DNA of 64,000 bases, taken from Ziziphus jujuba. Its lineage: Eukaryota; Streptophyta; Magnoliopsida; Rosales; Rhamnaceae. Where the stretch lies: positions 13,873,501-13,937,500 of the forward strand of contig NC_083379.1 of assembly GCF_031755915.1 (NCBI RefSeq), written 5' to 3'. A model generated the notes under the pieces. It saw nothing but the letters and a program-made list of their open reading frames with translations. It was not told the origin of the DNA and ran no database searches. The position numbers were made by a program, and so were the translations under genes. The number at the start of each line of letters is the position of its first letter. Positions within the stretch are counted from its first letter, which is position 1. Shown piece after piece: positions 25,546-38,399 of the stretch.

Positions 25546-26090
25546 TTAATGGGTTAATGTTATGATTTACTTTTTATATAAATTTTTAATTTTAGAACTA
25601 AAAACTTAATTTAAATTAAATCAAATTAATGAACATCATTTCAGTATTGATTTAACAGATAATCATCACGATACTAACAAATAACTTTACTTTTTCTTAG
25701 GTCATGTTTGCCGTAAGTTTTAAAAAAGGATTTGTTTCTAATATCAACTATGTAATGTGAACTCCCAAGCGCCATCCTACTTACAGTGGGGAATGCATGT
25801 TGGGTGAAATGCTGTTGGAAGGCCGTCGGCTAACCTTCTAAGGATGGCACCACCACCAACGATTCTTCCGTAACCTCATAGAACCACTGCTTTTTGTTGG
25901 AGAAGGCTGCCAGAGTTGTTTGTGTCAATCCACCGATCAAGTCAATGATTACCTAGAACATTACCATGATGATCTAAACTCATAAGATCTATCATTCTCA
26001 CTTTCCGGGGACATCCTATTTCCCTTTTGCTGATTGTTCTTGGCCTTCCTAAAACTTTTCTCTCTCTTATTACTAAATAACTTTGTGTTC

Positions 26091-26677
26091 ATGGAGCATT
26101 ATCAAAACCACATGGTTTCATTGCATGAGGACTCTTTCACTCCAACCAAAGTCCAATCCAGATTCGATGGTGAACGTCAGAGTCCTAGTTGGAAAAGTTC
26201 TAACCACTCGGAACATCTGTCCATTCACTATCACAGAAATAAGTACGAAAACTTAGAAGTTGAAAGGCAAATTTATATCGAAAAGCTTAGTGAGAATGTC
26301 TTCAAATTTTTTTTTTTGAGATTTTCGAAGATAAAGATAATATTTTTAGGAACAAATCTCGGTCTTTTAATGGAGCTTACCTTATGCTTAAGGAGTGGCC
26401 GACATTGTTGACTTCATCTAAGATTTCTTTCTGCTTCTCCACATTTTCTGTGCAGATCCATGGACTCCTTCCAATGTACCTATACAAAGACACTGCATCT
26501 TTGATGGGGAACCGGCTGGGAAAAGTCCATAGCGACTCTATAAAATAGAATTGTGTGGTGGCACAGAGGTATTGACGGTTCTGGGTGGATATTGATGTCG
26601 GAAGCCCCATCCCAACTGGGTTTTTTCTGGAGAGATTAGAAGGGAAGCAACCTTGGATTCAATTTAAATATGAACAA
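26091..26677 (+). pseudogene. LINE ORF1 5' fragment, unit B
   Basis: Starts at the ORF1 ATG (MEHYQNHM). Its first ~75 codons are the best preserved of the three copies (SFTPTKVQSRFDGERQS). The DUF4283-like part follows in another frame (LMLKEW, LPPMYLYKDTASLM). It ends abruptly at ~26,677, just before where the zinc knuckle would be, at the junction with unit C upstream DNA. Confidence 0.75.
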
Positions 26678-26918
26678 TAAAAAGTATTGTAATTATTTAT
26701 ACAAAATCATATGAATAATTTAATCATTTTATTTTAAATAAAATAATGATACACCAAAACGATGATACACCAAATACTATACCATATTGATACAATTGCT
26801 GCTACAATATAGATTAATACAATCTTTCATACTGAACGAACCTTTACAGATCTCGTAACATGTTATGCTTGTATAGTATCGTATAGCTTTTGTATCAAAT
26901 TTTTCTCACTCAAGCATA
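26678..26918. other. Unit C upstream sequence left of the CACTA insertion
   Basis: Non-coding sequence matching ~17,986-18,247 of unit B (gtattgtaattatttataca onward). It continues, after the CACTA element is removed, at 41,851. It ends in ATA, the target-site duplication. Confidence 0.8.
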
Positions 26919-26929
26919 CACTACGCGCA

Positions 26930-27790
26930 ACTTGCTGATTAGTGATGCAATTAAATGCACTAAATGAAATAAACAAAGACGCATTTGACCATGTCGCCTA
27001 ACGTCCTGTTGCTAAAACCATTATACCAATGGAGATGTATAAATAAAAGTCGTCTAATGTGGACGAAACAGCGACACCATATAAAAACACGTCGCTAAAT
27101 GTAAAGAGACTCGCAACTCTAAAAATAGAGGAATCCGCGACTCTAAACATCTACGTCACTAATTTCTAGCATTTGTAGCGACACGTACATATGGCGTCGC
27201 TGTTTTATTGAAATTAATGCGTCGCTAATATGGAAGAAATAGCGGCTCTACATTTATGAGTCTCTAATTGTTATCATTTTTCACGACTTATTATACTTCG
27301 TTGCTTTTTTATGTAAACTATGCGTTGCTAATATGGAAGAAATAGCAACCCTATATTTATGAGTCGCTAATTGTGTGACTTTTTAGCAACTTATTATACT
27401 CCGTCGTTGTTTTATGTAAATTTATGCATCGCTAAGTTGTAGAATTTTTAGTGATTTGTGTAGTTATACGTTGCCGTTTACTTAAAACTATATGTTGCTA
27501 ATTTCATATATGTTTAACCTTTAGTGACTCTTTTTTTTGCGTCGCTATATATTTAAATAAAGCATCACTAAAAACTGTCACACAAGTCTAGAGCGTTGGT
27601 AAAGGTCATAATGGCGACCAGGTTATTATTATGCATCACTAAAGGTCGAAGTTGTTATTATGCGTCACTAAAGGTTGAAAATGGCGACAATGTTGTTATT
27701 ATGTGTCGCTAAATGTCTAAAATGGCGACCATGTTGTTATTATGCGTCGCTACAAATCCTTTTAGTGTCAATTCTCTTCTTGTACATCGC
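26930..27790. repeat. CACTA left subterminal repeats
   Basis: Dense degenerate copies of a ~10-12 bp motif (gcgtcgct / agcgac, often 'tatgcgtcgctaaa'). In CACTA elements such repeats bind the TNPA-type protein; that role here is inference. Toward 27,600-27,760 they appear as inverted pairs (ggcgacc...tgcgtcgc) ~16 nt apart. Confidence 0.8.
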
Positions 27791-28297
27791 CGTTTCCTTT
27801 TTCTAATTTGCTTTTTGTAATTTTGTTACAATTCATTAAAAAATAATAAATACAAAAAAAATTAAAATTTGCTTCATTCAAAGTAATTAGAATATAAAAA
27901 TTGAAAGTAAACATTTGCATAACAAGATAATTATCAAATAAATTAAATAGTATCTCATGAAATATTTAACAATTTCGTATACTATTGTATATGCAAAAGC
28001 AAAAGCATTATTAATTAAATCTCCATGAATTGCATATTCATTGAGATGGAAGTTGCCATCCCCTTGTTGACGATATTACACACCCTCATACTACATATGA
28101 AAAAATTAATAAATTTATAAACACTTATGCAAAATAAATATATATTAAGTATGAAAAAGTAATAAATTAGTAGATAAAAATTTAAAGAATATTATCGTTG
28201 TTCTTATGAAAGCGAATAACAAAATTAATTAAATGGATAATAATAAATGTCATAAATATTACTTAAAACATATAAATAAATCTACGTACCAATTTTT
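27791..28297. other. AT-rich, non-coding part of the CACTA element
   Basis: No ORF or repeat motif; presumably the 3' flank of the Tnp2-like gene, which reads leftward. Confidence 0.5.
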
Positions 28298-30168
28298 TTA
28301 GAAGGTATTTGCTATCCATATCTCCTCACAGTCGTTATGAATATAGCCACTCTCACATTCATCCTCATTTTCATTTTCATCAACACTTGGCAACTGTATG
28401 ACAAATGGATTGTGAGCCATCATAGTATCGCCAAGAACATCTTTTTCAACCAATTCTTCTTCAACAAAAGTTTGATTTCTTACAAATGGATTGTGAGTCG
28501 CTAAACACTTACAAAACAATTTCTTCTCTTGCTTTGATAATGTATAGCAAGCCGGTGGTAGGAAAGTTCGATTTCCTTGCTGTTAGGGGCTAAGTCTTTC
28601 TGCAAATCCATTTCTTGTAAATCTAACCGAGCATTAACTACATCCTTTGTCTTATCAGGAATATTGAGCAATGTACCATATATGCTCTCACAAATATTTT
28701 TCTCAATATGCATGACATCTAAATTATGTCGCACATGGAGAAATTGCCAATATTCCAATTCGAAAAAAATGGATTTCTTCTTCCAACATTCTTTAGCATC
28801 AACAGTCCTTTTCCTTTTGTTTGAGTTATCAAAACTTATTGCATTCAGCTTAGCTAAGATTTCTTCTCCAGCCAACAGTATTGGAGGCACTCCAAACTCT
28901 TGAAATCCATTGAAAGCCTTCTTTTGCCTTCTGTAGCAATGATTTGGAGGAAGAAATTTTCTATGCCTGGTAAAACTCATTTTTTTCTCATGCTTTAGCC
29001 TTCTAGCAAAGGTATTTTCACTGCAAATTGGACAAGCATAATATCCCTTTACTGCATGACCGGATAAATTACCATAAGCTGGAAAATCGTTTACAGTCCA
29101 TAGCAACACTGCCTTCAAAGTGAATTTCTCTTGACGATAAGCATTGAAGACACTAACACCCTCGTTCCACAACTTCTGCAGGTCTTCAACTAATGGCTCC
29201 ATGTATACATCAATATGATTGCCGGGTTGTTTGGGTCCAAAAATGAGAAGACTCAACATCATAAATTTCTGCTTCATACACAACCAAGGAAGAAGATTAT
29301 ACATAACTGTCATCACAGGCCAATAACTGTACCTACTACTCAACATACTATGTGAATTAACTCCATCGGCTGCGATCCCAAGTCTCAAATTCCTATCTTC
29401 TGATGCAAAGTTTGGCCATAAACGATCAACCAACCTCCAAGATGGAGAATCCACAGGGTGTTGCATTTCCCCTATCTTAACCTTTCTCCCATTGGCATGC
29501 CAAGTCAAATTTTTAGCCATTTCAACACTACGAAACATTCTTTCAAAACGCGATATAATAGGAAAGTACCATAAAACTTTATTTGGAATATTGCTAACAA
29601 CTCCATTCTTACCAATTTTCCATCTAGAAGATCCACATTTAGGACATTCATTAAGGTCCACATATTCTTTCCTAAACAAAATACAACTTTTAGGACATGT
29701 ATGAATCTTGGTGTACTCCATTCCCAAAGCACTCAAAGTCTTCTTAACATTGTACCTGGATGTTGGCAACACGTTGTCTATTGGCAACATATCGAATAAC
29801 AATTGCAATAGTACATCGAAGCTCTTATCAGAATATCCATATCTTGCCTTTAAGTTATACAATTTAACCAAGGCTGATAACTTGGAAAATTTGGTGCAAC
29901 CTCAGTACAAAGGTTTCTCCGCATCCTCCAATAACTTAGCAAATTCATTAGGATCATTATCAAAATGATCAAAGACAGCACGGGTCATTTCTAAGTTATG
30001 AGGATCATTATCCCTAATATAATGGATTTCCATATTCCCACATTTCATGCAAGGACACCGTATGGCATTACAATCATTGGCATTCTTCATGCTAAATTTC
30101 AAAAATTCATTCACACCCTTAGCAAAATTGTTTGATGTTCTATCTTTTGTTATCCACGATTTATCCAT
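28298..30168 (-). pseudogene. CACTA Tnp2-like transposase (Transposase_21), broken
   Basis: Starts at ATG 30,168 with MDKSWI and a C-P-C-x2-C transposase-associated domain. An in-frame TGA at 29,904-29,902 interrupts the usual LYxGC motif; the frame then continues (KFSKLSALVKLYNLKARYGY). The Transposase_21 core follows: CPKC at ~29,640, LGIAADGVNSHSM, GPKQPGNHIDVYM and MHIEKNICESIYGTLLNI. A 1 nt deletion near 28,580 shifts the frame before LPPACYTLSKQEKKLFCKCL, which is then read in the next frame to a stop at 28,298. The DUF4218/DUF4216 region usual in this family is not seen, and the product, read through breaks, would be ~620-650 aa, shorter than typical Tnp2 proteins. It would cut and join the element ends in the nucleus if intact. 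Confidence 0.88.
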
Positions 30169-30615
30169 TTTCCTATCAATCTCTAAGCAAAACAATCTCA
30201 AGCAATATAACAAACAAAATATCTACAAAAGCAAGATTATGAAAACCCAACCAAACTTAACCTGCAGGTGAAATGGAAAAAGAAAAAACAAAAAAAATAA
30301 CCCACCACATGCCATTGTTAACCACAAAGAAAAAAACGAAACTCACCTAGGCGATGGAGACGAAGGAAGAGGAACCCCAGCTAACCACGAAGGCGAAATA
30401 GAGAACCCCAGCTTCCCAACAAAGCGGAGGAAATTGAAAATTAAACCTGAAAGATCCAACTCTTCAATTCCCCGTAGATTGCTTCTAACTCTAACATCTA
30501 TTAGATAGTGTACTTCATGTAGTTGTAGAAAAGAAAAGGGATTCAAAGGCGTGCGTAAAAATTTTAGAGGGTGCCAAAATTTTTCGGGAAACCGGTGATG
30601 CAATATACTCATGCA
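30169..30615 (-). promoter_or_regulatory. Leader of the Tnp2-like gene, possible 5' UTR intron
   Basis: Less AT-rich than its surroundings. On the - strand a good donor (CCTAG|GTGAGTT, ~30,346) and acceptor (CACCTGCAG, ~30,264) lie upstream of the ATG and may bound a short 5' UTR intron. A small ORF here (30,343-30,612) looks incidental. Confidence 0.4.
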
Positions 30616-33600
30616 GAGTCGCCTGTTAATTTATATTTTATATTTCGAATTATTTAAGTTTTAAAAGTGCAGTTTATTTTCCGTTTAAATTTGCAAGTCT
30701 TTGTGTTGTTTGATAAAACTTATTGAACTGGAGACATAAGTGAACCCAATCATGTCGCCTGTTAACATAATGGTTTTGTTTTCACTTCTTAAATGATCTT
30801 GTTTTTTAAGTACAGTTTGTTTTGTGTTTAAATCTGCAAGTAAATTAAATTTCATTTTTTTTAAAAAAATAATAAGAACAACTAGTGACGTAGTTACTAC
30901 AACACGCATCGTTGATCCCTTTTCCAAAAGAAATATGGCGATGCAGTTCCTTCATACTGCGTCGCCCGTTCATGTTCTGATATTTTTTCCTATTTAATTT
31001 TTGTTTTTTATTGTTCATCTACAAATATACCCATGTAGCAATCCAATGAACATATATTCCATTGATCTAAAAGTAGAAAACAGTTTGTTCGTGCTCTTCA
31101 CATAGAATTGTACCACACAACAAGGACTTATTGACCAATTCCACACATAAGTTTGATAAAAGGTTGTATGTTCACTTCTTAGTGCTTCAATGATTAGTTT
31201 GTTTGCTTTTAAAAGTTGCAATCCTAATAAAATTTTTATTTGTTTTTCATATTCACATTTTATTTTCTATTTAAACTTACAAGTCTTTATATTGTTTGAT
31301 AAAAATTATGGAATGGGTGATGCACGTGAACAAAAATCACGTCACCTATTCGCATAATGATTGATTTTTCCCCCTCTTTGATGATCTTTTTTGTCAAGTA
31401 GAGTTTGTTTTGTGTTTAAATCCTTAAGTCACTTAAATTGCATTATTTTTTTGAAAAAATAAAAAAAACTAGCGATGCAGTTACTACATTATGCGTCGCC
31501 AGATCCATTTCAAAAATCAATATGGCGATCCAGTTCCTTCATACTGCGTCGCCAGTTCATTTTCTGATTTTTTTTTCCTACTAGTTTCTGTTTTTTATTG
31601 TTCATCTACAAATATACCCATGTAGCAATCCAATAAACATATATTCCATCGATATGAAAGTAGAAAACAGTTTTGTCCGTGCTCTTCACATAGAATTGTA
31701 CCACACAACAAGGACTTATTGAGCAATTCTACACATAAGTTTGATAAAAGGCTGTATTTTCACTTGTTAGTGCTTCACTGATTAGTTTGTTTGCTTTTAA
31801 AAGTTTCAATCCTAATAAAATTTTTATTTGTTTTTCATATTCACATTTATTTTCCGTTTAACCTTGCAAGTCTTATATAGGTTGATAAAAATTATTGAAC
31901 TGGCGACGCAAGTGAACAAATATCACGTCACTTGTTCGCATAATGGTTGTTTTTTTCCCCTCTTTAATGATCTTGTTTTTCAAGTATTGTTTATTTTGCG
32001 TTTAAATCTGCAAGTCACTTTAATTGCATTTTTTTTAAAAAAAATAATAAGCACTAGTGATGTAGTCACTATATAATGCGTCGCTGTATCCCTCTCAAAA
32101 ATCAATATGGTGACCCAGCTTCTTCATACTACGTTGCCTGTTCATTTTCTGATTTTTTTTTTCCTACTTAGTTTTTCTTTTTTATTGTTCATCTACAAAT
32201 ATCCCTATGTAGCAATCCAATGAATATATATTCCATTGATCTAAAAGTAGAAAATAGTTTTGTCTGTGTCTTCACATAGAATTGTACAACAAAACAAGGA
32301 CTTATTGAGCAATTCTACACATAAGTTTGATAAAAGGCTGTATTTTCACTTGTTAGTGCTTCACTGATTAGTTTTGTTTGCTTTTAAAAGTTTCAATCCT
32401 AATAAAATTTTTATTTGTTTTTCATATTCACATTTTATTTTCTGTTTAACCTTGCAAGTCTTATATAGGTTGATAAAAATTATTGAAGTGGCGACGCAAG
32501 TGAACAAATATCACGTCACTTGTTCGCATAATGGTTGTTTTTTTCCCCTCTTTAATGATCTTGTTTTTCAAGTATTGTTTATTTTGTGTTTAAATCTGCA
32601 AGTCACTTTAATTGCATTTTTTTAAAAAAAAATAATAAGCACTAGCAACATAGTTACCACATTATACGTCACCGGTTTCCTTTCCAAAATCAATATGGTG
32701 ACCCAGTTTCTTCATACTGTGTTGCCAATTCATGTTTTAATTTTTTTCTTCTTAATTTTTGTTTTTTATTGTTCATCTACAAATATACCTATGTAGCAAT
32801 CCAATGAACATATATTCCATTGATCTAAATGTAGAATTGTACCATACAACAAGGACTTATGACCAATTCTACACATAAATTTTATAAAAGGCTATATTTT
32901 CACTTATTAGTGCTTCAATAATTAGTTTGTTTGCTTTTAAAAGTTTCAATCCTTATAACATGTTTATTTGTTTTTCATATTCATATTTTATTTTCTGCTT
33001 AAACTTGCAAGTTTTTATATAGTGTGATAAAAATTATTGAACTGGCGACGCAAGTGAACAACTATCATGTCGCCTATTCGCATAATTATTGTTTTTTTTC
33101 CCCCTCTTAATGATCTTGTTTTTCAAGTATAGTTTGTTTTGTGTTTAAATTTGCAAGTCACTTAAATTGCATTTTTAAAAACAAAAGAATAATAATATAG
33201 GGCGATGTAGTGACTACAACACGAGTCGCTGGTTCCCTTTCAAAAGCAATATGGCGACACAGGTTCTTCATTATGCGTTGCCAGTTCATGTTTCAATTTT
33301 TTTTCTTCTTAATTTTTGTTTTTTATTGTTCATCTACAAATATACCCATGTAGAAATCCAATGAACATATATTCCATTGATCTAAATGTAGAATTGTACC
33401 ACAACAAGGACTTATTGACCAATTCTATACATAAGTTTGATAAAAGGCTGTATTTTCACTTGTTAATGCTTCAATGATAGTTTATTTGCTTTTAAAATTT
33501 GTAATCCTAATAAAATATTTATTTGTTTTTCATATTTACATTTTATTTGTTAGTTAAACTTCAAGTCTTCATTTTGTTTTAAAAAAAAATTATTGAATCA

Positions 33601-33960
33601 GCGACGCCACTAAACTTAATCACGTTGCTTGTTCCTCTTTATGATTTTTTTTTTTTTGCTCCTTAATTATCTTGTTTTTCAAGTACAGTTTATTTTGTGT
33701 TTAATTTTGCAAGTCACTTAAATTGTATATATTTTTTTAAAAAAAGTAGCAAAACGGTGACGCGATTACTATATAACATGTCGCTAGTTCCCTTTTAATA
33801 TATTTTTTTTATTTGGCTTATATTTGAAGTACAATTTATTTTGTGTTCAAGTATGGAAGCATCTTAAATTGTTTTGGTATTTTTGGGGGAAAAAAACTTA
33901 CTGGCGACATAATATTTTTCCCTAGAGTCGCCAATTCCTTTTGAGATATATGTATATATA
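30616..33960. repeat. Five ~585 bp tandem repeats in the centre of the CACTA element
   Basis: The landmark 'ttgttcatctacaaatat' occurs at 31,011, 31,598, 32,185, 32,769 and 33,326, a period of 587, 587, 584 and 557 bp. Each unit has a gcgacgcaagtgaac-like site, a gttactac...gcgtcgcc pair and a cagttccttcat-centred inverted pair of GCGACGCA. It lies between the two divergent genes, so it may act as shared regulatory DNA. No coding capacity. Confidence 0.85.
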
Positions 33961-34817
33961 TTTTGGGTCTTTAAATATATTTATTTGCCCCTAAACCCCT
34001 AAAATTACCAATAATAATGAAAATAATAAGAAACTAATATGGCACATCTTCCAACGGGCTTTCTTGTTAACCACTAACCCCAAGTACATATGTTAAGGGA
34101 AATTGAGTTTTGTAAGCAATCTACAAAATATTTTAAAGATTTGAAGGTCTCTCTCCCATTAGGCTATCGGGTTTCTTTGAAGGGTTTGAAGGATTTCAAC
34201 AGTTTAGTTCCTCAAAAATTTTCCTTTTCATATTCTTCTTCTTGCCGTTGGTCGGATTGTGAGCACTTCAAGTTTTTGTCGTGGGTTGGGTGGCTGGGTC
34301 GAGGCCGTCGCCATCGCTGTTGCGGGATTGGGTGGTTGGGTTTCTTGTCGTCGCCGTGATAGGGGTTGGGTGGATGGGTTTTCGTCATCACCGTTGCCTA
34401 CAGTGGTTGCTAGGGTTTTACCTTGCCGTCACCGTCGACTACTTTGGTGGCTTGTTGTTCCTCTTGCTTGATGGATTTTTAAAGGTGTGCTTTTTTTTTT
34501 TTAATGATATATGGGGTTCGGTGGTGTATGTTTAGCTTCTTGTTGAAAAACAGTTATATTATGTGTTGATATTTTACATTCAAGATATAGTCATTATAAA
34601 ATGCGAAGGAAATAAAAAACGACGTCGTTTTAGGGAGAAATATGCCTCACAACCAATTAGTGATCTTGTTGCCTTTTGTGGTTGAAAATGTTAAATGACT
34701 GTTGAGGGAGATCCAAGTTAAATAAATAACATGACCTATGGATGTTTATTTTTGTTATTAATATTAATCAGTAATTATAGTTAATATTTTGTTTTAAATG
34801 TACATGTATGTAGAATT
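33961..34817 (+). promoter_or_regulatory. Putative promoter/leader of the CACTA + strand gene
   Basis: Contains a GC-richer stretch (~34,250-34,470) that gives three overlapping incidental ORFs, none with a recognisable domain. By position it is the leader of the gene starting near 34,818, mirroring the - strand leader at 30,169-30,615. Confidence 0.35.
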
Positions 34818-37800
34818 ATGGTTCCTTTTAATGATCATGCCCTCTTGGATAAGGATGATGATGGATTGCCATCAAGTGATATGGCCAGACCGACTACGTC
34901 ATCCACAGAGCGTAGAAGAAGAGGAGCTACACTGATGAAAGGCCTTAGGACAGATTTGGGGGCAGAAAAAGTTTGGAACCTCAATATAATGAGGTTGGCA
35001 TTGCTATTAACCATGTGGCTGTCCAAATTACCAATTTAGAGGGCTCGTTGGTTAGGAGTACAAGTCCAATTACTATTAAAAAATGGAGAGACATGCCAAA
35101 GGGGTTAAAAGATAACCTATGGGGTTCGATAAAGGTAATACATTATTGTTAATTGTTTATTATTGGTCATATTTATTTGATGCATATTTTATATGTTTTT
35201 TCCATTAGTAACTTTATACATTTTACTTGTATTTCTAACTTACAACATTTACTTGTTAACCAATATTAATAAATATATATGTTTTAAATTTGCAGCAATA
35301 TATGAAAAAAGACGAGAGTTTAAAGAAGAGAACTTTAAGCGATTGTGCTGAAAAATGGAGAAAATTCAAGAATAAATTATATGTACAATTTATTAAACCA
35401 TATATCGACACATCCGAAGTGTTTGAACATCGACCCAAAATGTATACATTCATAACCCCAGAGGTGTGGAATGAATTTGTGAAACAAAAGTTGTCAGATG
35501 AATTCAAGGTATAGTTTTATTTAATGCACATTAATGTTACTTGTATAAAATGTGTTATGGTGACTTACATTACTTGGGTTTTCTAATATGTACATGTGTT
35601 TATAATTTTTGTAGGCAACACATCGCCAATATTCCGAAAAACCAAAATTAAATAAGTATCCGCATCGAATGGGTACAATGGGATATGCCCGATTGGAACA
35701 AACCATTGTATGCAATTTATTTTTATTTACATTTAACTATATGTAATTTGGCCATTGTTAATAACTTGCATTATTAAAATTTATTTGTAACTTTTGAAGC
35801 AAAAAGAAAGAGGCACCCAAGAGTCTATCGACCGAGATGACTTATGGATACGGGCGCGTATGAGGAAGGATGGAAAATATGCAAATGAAGAAACTGAAAA
35901 TATGGTGGAAAATTGTGAGTACACTTTTTGTATGATTATTTGTTGCATATATTATGATTTTGTTAAATCTTATATCGACCGAGACATTTAATCATTTCAT
36001 AAATATATTGTAGAATGTCTTAAAGAACAAAGCAGTAGAAGAAGAAATTGACCATTCACCTCCGGTTGATATCCTCACACAAGCGTTGGGGAATGACGAA
36101 TAAGGAGGTAGGCTTAGGGGTCAAGGCAAAGGATACACAGTGGCAAACTTCTTCCATACCCCTAAGCAACATCCATAGAAAAAGACTAAGGCCCCGGTTA
36201 ATGAAAAATATAAGAATATGGAGAAGCTGATTGTTGGTCTTGTGGGCATCCTCGAAACTGAAAGCAACAAAGAGAAAGTACGCAATCTCCTATCATCATG
36301 TGGTTTACCCTTCCATCGCTTTCTGCTATATCCGATGATGCTGCTCAGGAGACCCCATCTACAGCTACGGTAGATCCTCCTCCCATAACATCTGCAGAGG
36401 TATTTTGACCAAAAAAAAAAAAAAACGTATTTTGCGCATTAATATATATGTTATGCGGTTACATAAATGTTTAAGTGAATGTCATGTTGTCCAAGTGGGT
36501 AGCTCCCATGGTTGAGTACCCTATCTATGTCCATGAGATCGTGGGATCAAGTCTTTCGAGTGATGGAATATTGTCATGTGAATATATATTAATTTGTTTT
36601 TAACTTTATAGGGCGTAAAATACAATCTTGCACAAGGCAATGTCAGGCATATTGTAGCATGTGACACTTTGGTACCTTCTATGCCAATTGATATGTGCCA
36701 TGGTACGAAGCTAGGTGCACAAAATTATAAGGTCACTGTCGATGAGGTGATTGATGCATTTGCACCTTTGCCTATTCCGTCATTTGACCTTACATGTGTC
36801 GATGATGCTGAAGGTGGCTTTGTTACATGGCCGAGACATCTTGTTATTTTGCCATTCGATGAGGTATTGTTTGATTGAGCTATATATAATAATTAATTTT
36901 GTATATGTTTTAACTAATTTCGTTTTTGTTATACTTCAAATTTTGTTTGTTGATATTTGTAGGGGAGTCCAAAGAGTTCACATGTTGAGGATGGTAAAGA
37001 TGATGATGTTGATCCCGTTATCATTACCGCACTGATCCGCGAGTTGCTGCATCGGGAAAAAAAGTCAAGAGCGATAATTTATATACATTTCAAATGAAAA
37101 AAGAGATTTTTGGGGAAGAACAAATGTTGTGCATAGCTAGAAGTGACATATCCGATTTTCGCTACATGCAAGAATTGTCTGCCGAGTGCATCTTGTTCTA
37201 TATAAGGTAACCTAAATTTGGATGTGTTTATAATTAATTATTTCATTCGATTATTTATAAATTTGGTTTTAAAAACTATATTTACTTGTAATTGGATTAT
37301 GCAGGTTTTTATGTGATGGATTGACGGGCATACCATCTGAACAAAAATTTTGCTTTGTTCATCCGGCTATTATTGCGTCTGTTGGTCATACTAACCCTTA
37401 TGAACGGATGATCCATATAGTGAGTAAATGGCAAGATGCATCGCCAGATCAGCTATGGTTTTTTTCCTTATTGAGCAAGGTATATTGTGTTAGTTTTAAT
37501 TGAATTATGTTGTCACAATATTACTTTAATAAAACCTCATATTAACTAATATATTTATTGGTGTTTTTACCAATCATTGGATGCTTTGTGTTGTTGATGT
37601 ATACAAAGCAGTAGCATGGTTTTTTGATTCCTTGAAGTCTCATAAGAATAGAATTGATAGGGATCTAAAAGCTTTGCTCGATGAGTAAGTTAAAAACTCT
37701 TAATTCTATTTAATTAATTGTTCTTATATTGACCATACCTTTTAAGTTACACTATAATATTATACAATATTTATATTTCTATATAGTTTATTCGTTGCAT

Positions 37801-38044
37801 GGAACGAGGGGAAGACATCCGAACAGAAACTTCGATGGCAAAATGCCAAGGTAATTATTATATATAAAGTGAGCATTATTAGTTGTTAATAAAGTTACAT
37901 ATTTGTTGTCTTACACATGTATTATTATCTAATATTACATATTGTTCGTAAATTCAGACTCCTATGCAGCCCGGAAGCACTAAATGCGGTTATTATATTA
38001 TGATGATAATGAGAGATATTGTCAAGACAAATCCTCATCGATAG
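34818..38044 (+). pseudogene. CACTA Transposase_24-like and Ulp1 protease gene, broken
   Basis: A multi-exon gene. The first exon (34,818-35,134) shifts frame near 34,970, after which ITIKKWRDMPKGLKDNLW is read. Exons 35,296-35,508 (LSDCAEKWRKFKNKLY), 35,615-35,707 (HRMGTMGYARLEQ) and 35,800-35,914 (DDLWIRARMRKDGKY) resemble Transposase_24 of plant En/Spm proteins. The exon from 36,014 has an in-frame TAA at ~36,102 and a TAG at ~36,178. Exons from ~36,610 to 38,044 encode a Ulp1/C48 SUMO-protease-like domain with apparent triad H (NHWMLCVVD, 37,575), D (WFFDSL, 37,626) and C (TKCGYYIM, 37,985), plus the oxyanion Q in PMQPGS. The domain pair is known in plant CACTA elements. The triad looks intact but the upstream stops prevent a full product. 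Confidence 0.78.
36478..36575 (+). mobile_element. Possible tRNA-SINE head in an intron of the CACTA gene
   Basis: Has 'agtgggtagctcccatgg' and, ~50 nt later, 'gggatcaagtc', placed like A and B boxes. No tail or target duplication resolved. Confidence 0.3.
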
Positions 38045-38399
38045 AATATAAGAACAATGGTAAATTATTTAATGATTTCATATTTCTATTAATAATAATT
38101 AATATTTATGATTGTTTGTATATGTATGATTATATAACTTTATAATGTTTAGTGTGAAAGTGTCACTTGGCTACAAGCTGATCAGGTCAACCAGTTTAGA
38201 GAAGAATGGGCAACACAGATGATCTCAAGCATCTCATCACAATGAATATCTATGCATGGTTGTGTAATAGCTTTTGTTTGTACATATAAAATGGTTGACC
38301 AATATGTAAATATCGCACATGAGTTAATATTTAATTAATTCAATGGTGAATTTGTTTTGCAAATATTCTGTGCTTATTTAAATATGAGAAAAAAATTAT
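38045..38399. other. 3' flank of the CACTA + strand gene
   Basis: AT-rich. A short segment near 38,157-38,244 (tggctacaagctgatcaggt to TGA) may be the last exon of the Ulp1-like gene. Nothing else seen. Confidence 0.35.

Larger units (their letters stand above)
16961..26677. repeat. Tandem segmental duplication, unit B (3' truncated)
   Basis: Second copy of the block. It matches unit A from the upstream triple repeat through the alpha-glucosidase gene, the downstream SINE-like element and the first ~600 bp of LINE ORF1, then stops at ~26,677. The next base belongs to the upstream region of unit C (equivalent to about 17,986). About 9 kb expected from unit A is missing: the rest of the LINE, the spacer and the first kilobase of upstream DNA. 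A single deletion or unequal exchange explains this. Confidence 0.85.

Noticed and set aside
30616..33960. CRISPR-like array or satellite
   Set aside because: Units are ~585 bp with internal variation and sit inside a transposon of a eukaryotic genome.
34090..34535. Three overlapping + strand ORFs as a gene
   Set aside because: All come from one GC-rich, Trp/Gly-repetitive stretch in different frames, with no splice or domain support.
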